Source of the DNA: Oligoflexia bacterium
GTDB lineage: Bacteria > Bdellovibrionota > UBA1018
Direction of reading: 5' to 3'
DNA length: 8,588 nt
Assembly (NCBI GenBank): GCA_903928955.1
Contig: CAIYTD010000298.1
Span: 1-8,588, forward strand
The position numbers and the translations under genes were made by a program. Under the pieces are notes generated by a model. It was not told the origin of the DNA. It did no database searches and worked only from the letters and a program-made list of their open reading frames with translations. This document shows positions 6,568 through 8,588 of the stretch, in pieces. The first letter of the stretch is position 1. Each line of letters starts with the position of its first letter.

Positions 6568-6933
6568 ATGAGATATGGAATATTAATAGTTTTTTTTGTT
6601 TTGCAGGTCGTTCCAAATATTACTTTTGCTTCAAAGACCTTTCAGGCGGGCGCTATTCATAACAGGGAAGAAGCCGAGGTGAAGTGTCCGGCAGTTTGCA
6701 TTGCAAACGGGAGAGTTTGGGACAAGACTTGGCTCGTGAAAGGAGAGGGCGAAATCGCAGTTTGTAATTGTGAAAATGCCGTAAAAATCGGTCCCATATG
6801 GAATGATGAGGATGCAGAAGTGAAATGTCGAGCGGTATGTACTTCTCAGAACGTGAAATGGGACGGAACTTGGGATAGCGGAGAGTATGGCGAAATGTCC
6901 GAATGCCACTGCGCTCAAATAGTGCATTTTTGA
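6568..6933 (+). CDS. Exported two-repeat MVL-like mannan-binding lectin
   Basis: A 121-residue secreted cysteine-rich protein. Residues 1-21 form a signal peptide with probable cleavage after Thr-Phe-Ala. The mature part consists of two homologous units, about 26-68 and 74-115. They share the order Gly-x-Ile-x-Asn-x-Glu/Asp-(Glu/Asp)-Ala-Glu-Val-Lys-Cys, a Cys-x3-Cys pair, a Trp-Asp-x-Thr-Trp core and a Gly-Glu-(Ile/Met)-x-x-Cys-x-Cys ending. GPIWNDEDAEVKC (75-87) and EYGEMSEC (106-113) closely resemble the repeat of Microcystis viridis lectin (MVL, mannan-binding protein family), which has Gly-Pro-Leu-Trp-Ser-Asn and a Gly-x-Met-Ser-Val tail. Cysteines 40, 44, 66, 68 and 87, 91, 113, 115 are placed identically in the two units, suggesting two disulfides per repeat. 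High-mannose glycan binding is inferred from the family. It is convergent with the ferredoxin gene, nine bases away. Domain call fairly sure; ligand unproven. Confidence 0.75.
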   Translation: MRYGILIVFFVLQVVPNITFASKTFQAGAIHNREEAEVKCPAVCIANGRVWDKTWLVKGEGEIAVCNCENAVKIGPIWNDEDAEVKCRAVCTSQNVKWDGTWDSGEYGEMSECHCAQIVHF

Positions 6934-6942
6934 AAAAATTAA

Positions 6943-7344
6943 TTATTCACGGACGAGATTTCGGTTCCAGTGGGGGATTTGGATCACTAGATTTTTGGTG
7001 CCATTTGCTACAGATTGGCAGGCGAGGCGAGATTGGGGTGTTAAACCCGGAGCTTTTTCTAACTGATCTTCTTCGTCGTCTGTGCTGAGGTTGCAGGAAT
7101 CGAGACCTTCTGTGACCAAAATATGACAGGTCGAGCAAGCACAGACACCTCCGCAGGCATGGTCGATCTCTATTCCCGATGCTAGGGCGATATCTAAAAT
7201 GCTTCCGAATAAGCCTGTTGCGCTTGTCGGAAGTGCAGTGGGATCGACTTCAATGGTTTTATTTTGGGGTAAATAAGTAATAGAGTATTTTTTCTGAGCT
7301 AATAAGGGTTCAGGAGTGTGGAGATAAGGATTCGTGCCGCCCAT
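6943..7344 (-). CDS. fdx: 2Fe-2S ferredoxin, adrenodoxin/Isc type
   Basis: A 133-residue 2Fe-2S ferredoxin that transfers single electrons in the cytoplasm. Relatives of this type serve iron-sulfur cluster assembly. The cluster motif is Cys64-x5-Cys70-x2-Cys73-x35-Cys109, the same spacing as in E. coli Fdx, within DHACGGVCACSTCH (61-74) and GLTPQSRLACQ (100-110). Cys68 is an extra cysteine also typical of the Isc type. The acidic segment STDDEEDQLEKAPG (87-100) is the usual partner-docking region, and the protein ends in IPHWNRNLVRE (123-133). The first 20 or so residues are an extension before the beta-grasp fold. The start is well supported by AAGGAG five bases upstream of the ATG. No iscS, iscU, hscA or hscB is adjacent, so a housekeeping Isc role is not shown by context. 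The symbol is by family. Just upstream on the same strand lies a dead transposase, so its promoter may have been rearranged. Confidence 0.93.
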   Translation of the reverse strand: MGGTNPYLHTPEPLLAQKKYSITYLPQNKTIEVDPTALPTSATGLFGSILDIALASGIEIDHACGGVCACSTCHILVTEGLDSCNLSTDDEEDQLEKAPGLTPQSRLACQSVANGTKNLVIQIPHWNRNLVRE

Positions 7345-7349
7345 CTGTA

Positions 7350-7355
7350 CTCCTT
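7350..7355 (-). promoter_or_regulatory. Strong ribosome binding site for the ferredoxin gene
   Basis: On the minus strand AAGGAG lies five bases before the ATG at 7344. It is the clearest Shine-Dalgarno sequence in the window and fixes the ferredoxin start with its N-terminal extension. The upstream TATAAA (plus-strand 7374-7379) could be a -10 but has no convincing -35. Confidence 0.7.
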
Positions 7356-7374
7356 AGCAGTTTTTGAGATTCAT

Positions 7375-7750
7375 TTATAGGGAATTATGACTGGAAGTGA
7401 GATAGTAAAAAAAATTGCGAGTTTCTACGATCCAGTAAAAAAGTATCGAATGTTGTGCCTTTCTGGTAATGGAATCAGCACTCATTGTTCTTAATGCTTC
7501 AAATTTAAGATAGGATTCTGTGAACCGATAGCTTTTCTTTTTGCCCCATCTGCAGAGATAGTGCCTTAAAGATAGAAATAGTGTCTTCGGCGGATTTGAC
7601 TTTTTTAGTAGTGGTCATCGCTACAGGTTTTTCGTTTCACTGGTCGTGAGCCACCACTAAAGAAAGCCATCGATTTTCACGAGGATCGCCAATCAGTTCA
7701 TTTCGATCATGTGCTCTGTCGAAGCTCCAAATACCAAGATTTTGCGTATG
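7375..7750 (-). pseudogene. Decayed IS4-type DDE transposase fragment
   Basis: Two minus-strand reading frames together read like the C-terminal half of an IS4-type transposase. Frame one (7750 to 7505) gives GIWSFDRAHDR, then GDPRENRWLSLVVAHDQ, an in-frame TGA (7637-7639), then AMTTTKKVKSAEDTISIFKA. This resembles the DRGxDR motif followed by the LVV...LLT-x-x-V-x-TAED segment of such enzymes. Frame two (overlapping, to the stop at 7375-7377) continues with YLCRWGKKKSYRFTE and YLKFEALRTMSADSI, as in the RW-x-IE...FR...LE-x-R-x-x-S region. The IS4 signature Tyr-2-Arg-3-Glu-6-Lys is met in spacing, but Glu is Lys and Lys is Glu. One stop, one frameshift, a missing N-terminus and a lost catalytic Glu make it dead. 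The family call rests on motif memory. Confidence 0.62.
7604..7661. repeat. Imperfect inverted repeat inside the IS4-type relic
   Basis: TTTAGTAGTGG (7604-7614) and CCACCACTAAA (7651-7661) are inverted copies with one mismatch, 36 bases apart. The mismatch would be a G-U pair on the minus-strand RNA. The repeat flanks the in-frame TGA of the transposase relic. No T-run follows, so it is not a typical terminator, and it may be chance. Confidence 0.35.
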
Positions 7751-7792
7751 TTACTGAATTTTTCGGATTGCTTGGTTTATTTGAAAATTCTG

Positions 7793-7924
7793 ACCAATAT
7801 AGTCTTCAAAAACAGCATTCAATATTCTATAATAACAGGTCAATTCAAAAATGGAAAAGTGATTGTAAAGGCCCTAAATATCTGCCTTGGATTAAACATC
7901 GAAGGTAAAAAAGAAATTCTTTGA
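7793..7924 (+). pseudogene. IS256/mutator-type transposase fragment
   Basis: A 43-codon remnant that opens with IVFKNSIQYSI, which aligns with the family's IVFLDAIHYKV around the first catalytic Asp. It then runs NGKVIVKALNICLGLNIEGK and ends KEIL at a TGA (7922-7924), where intact enzymes continue with Gly-Leu-Trp. The catalytic Asp position reads Asn, and the extra ITGQF stretch is probably decayed sequence. Everything N-terminal and C-terminal of this core is missing. The frame stays open upstream to an ATG at 7709, but that part overlaps the IS4-type relic and shows no IS256 similarity. The fragment cannot be active. Confidence 0.66.
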
Positions 7925-8039
7925 TTTTAACGTCAACGGCCGTAAATCCGCGTCCTTGCCGACGCTTCAAAACATATTCGGATCAACTAAATAAATTTTG
8001 ATATTCATCCTATCTATGATATCTATTCATTTCAAATTT

Positions 8040-8588
8040 ATGAAAAACTTATCTCGTTTGATGTATAGTGTTGTTTTAGCCTCTCAATTGGTTTGCCTCT
8101 CTAGCTATGCCACTTTCCCTGAAGTTGTAGGCGATGACCCGTCCATTTTTGAGCTTGTTATTGTACCAGCAAAGTTCCTTCATTATTCTTCAACTCATCA
8201 GAATAGATTTTCTCTTGATCAAATAAAAAATGCGATAAGTATCGCTGTAGAAAAAGGAAAAATATTCGATTTTAGTCAAGAAACAATTTCAGATGAGGAG
8301 TTTATTGATTTTTTTACTGGAGATGGACTATATAGTAAAATCACGAAGCTCAGTTTTTCACAGGTTAGTTTTAATCATGAGCTTTTATCTCATCTTCCTG
8401 TTTCTTTAGCTTATTTAAGGTTTAGGTTGTGCGATCTTAATGCAGAAGACCTCCAGAGACTGACCCACCTCACAAATTTAATTACTCTTGATCTAAGTGG
8501 GAATGAAATTGGAGCTGCTGGAGCTGCTAGTATTGCTGCTTTGACTCAGCTGACTTCTCTTGATCTAAGTAGGAATGAAATTGGAGCT
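8040..8588 (+). CDS. Exported leucine-rich-repeat protein, 5' part (runs off window)
   Basis: The first 183 codons of an open frame that continues past the window end. Residues 1-24 look like a signal peptide (Lys2, Arg6, hydrophobic 7-20, cleavage after Ser-Tyr-Ala), so the protein should leave the cytoplasm. Residues 25-140 form a non-repeat N-terminal domain that I do not recognise. Leucine-rich repeats then begin: LTNLITLDLSGNEIGAAGA (144-162) and LTQLTSLDLSRNEIGA (168-183), with a 24-residue period. Proteins with this LDLS-x-NEIG pattern are often large, repeat-rich and found in host-associated bacteria, where they may bind host proteins; that role is inference. The start is uncertain: an in-frame ATG at 8016 would add eight residues, and neither has a clear ribosome site. 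It lies immediately downstream of transposon debris. Confidence 0.85.
   Translation, partial: MKNLSRLMYSVVLASQLVCLSSYATFPEVVGDDPSIFELVIVPAKFLHYSSTHQNRFSLDQIKNAISIAVEKGKIFDFSQETISDEEFIDFFTGDGLYSKITKLSFSQVSFNHELLSHLPVSLAYLRFRLCDLNAEDLQRLTHLTNLITLDLSGNEIGAAGAASIAALTQLTSLDLSRNEIGA
8469..8588 (+). repeat. 72-base tandem repeat encoding LRR units
   Basis: Codons for the LRR unit repeat with a period of 72 bases (8469 and 8541). The core CTTGATCTAAGTGGGAATGA and its continuation to GGAGCT (from 8487) recurs at 8559-8588 with a single base change. Within the first unit GGAGCTGCT is itself duplicated (8511-8528). Such nucleotide identity points to recent repeat copying; the array is cut by the window end. 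Confidence 0.8.

Larger units (their letters stand above)
7345..8039. other. Gene-free region of transposon debris
   Basis: About 700 bases without an intact gene between the divergent ferredoxin and LRR genes. It contains an IS4-type transposase relic on the minus strand (7375-7750) and an IS256-type relic on the plus strand (about 7793-7924). A short GC-rich patch (about 7931-7969) is unlike the surrounding AT-rich sequence. Beyond that is an AT-rich leader to the LRR gene in which I see no convincing promoter. I could not identify terminal inverted repeats or target-site duplications for either element. Confidence 0.7.

Noticed and set aside
7387..7494. Plus-strand 35-codon ORF preceded by a GGGA-like site
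   Set aside because: It lies entirely antisense to the IS4-type relic and its peptide is unremarkable, so it is probably a shadow frame.
7505..7618. Minus-strand 37-codon ORF as an independent small gene
   Set aside because: It is in the same frame as the segment upstream (7637-7750), separated only by one TGA, and reads as part of a transposase.
7709..7792. N-terminal part of the plus-strand ORF that starts at 7709
   Set aside because: It shows no IS256 similarity and overlaps the opposite-strand relic; only about 7793-7924 is supported.
1..8588. CRISPR array, tRNA or rRNA genes
   Set aside because: No regularly spaced direct repeats other than the LRR coding repeats, and no tRNA- or rRNA-like sequence seen on reading either strand.

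Overview
The window is a low-GC stretch (roughly 40% by eye) from a Gram-negative-type bacterium. It carries two hydrogenase-maturation genes, a two-domain malic enzyme, a 2Fe-2S ferredoxin, four predicted exported proteins (one a probable lipoprotein), and a patch of dead transposases. The leucine-rich-repeat protein, the secreted lectin-like protein and the decayed insertion sequences would suit a host- or amoeba-associated lifestyle. That is inference: nothing here fixes the taxon.

Layout: (1) 58-1807, plus strand: an overlapping pair of exported proteins, a DUF2844-type small protein and a DUF3443-type probable lipoprotein. The second has two Asp-Thr/Ser-Gly-Ser-Ser motifs and other marks of pepsin-like aspartic proteases. 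(2) 1872-4035, plus strand: hypD and hypE, overlapping by 8 bases, for assembly of the Fe(CN)2CO centre of [NiFe] hydrogenase. No hypC, hypF, hypA/B or hydrogenase structural gene is in the window. (3) 4036-4239: intergenic region with two hairpins and a good promoter candidate. (4) 4240-6504, plus strand: maeB-type malic enzyme fused to a phosphotransacetylase-like domain. (5) 6568-6933, plus strand: a small exported cysteine-rich protein with two repeats like those of the cyanobacterial mannan-binding lectin MVL. (6) 6943-7344, minus strand: an adrenodoxin/Isc-type 2Fe-2S ferredoxin, convergent with the lectin gene and only 9 bases away. (7) 7345-8039: no intact gene. It holds relics of two different transposases, an IS4-type one on the minus strand (7375-7750) and an IS256/mutator-type one on the plus strand (about 7793-7924). 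Both have lost catalytic residues. (8) 8040-8588, plus strand: the first 183 codons of an exported leucine-rich-repeat protein that runs off the window.

Functional links: HypD and HypE act together (HypE makes the thiocyanate, the HypC-HypD complex receives the cyanide). The DUF2844/DUF3443 pair looks like an exported two-protein module and is the part of the window with the most unexplored biology. MaeB, the lectin, the ferredoxin and the LRR protein look like independent units; the ferredoxin's 5' region now abuts transposon debris.
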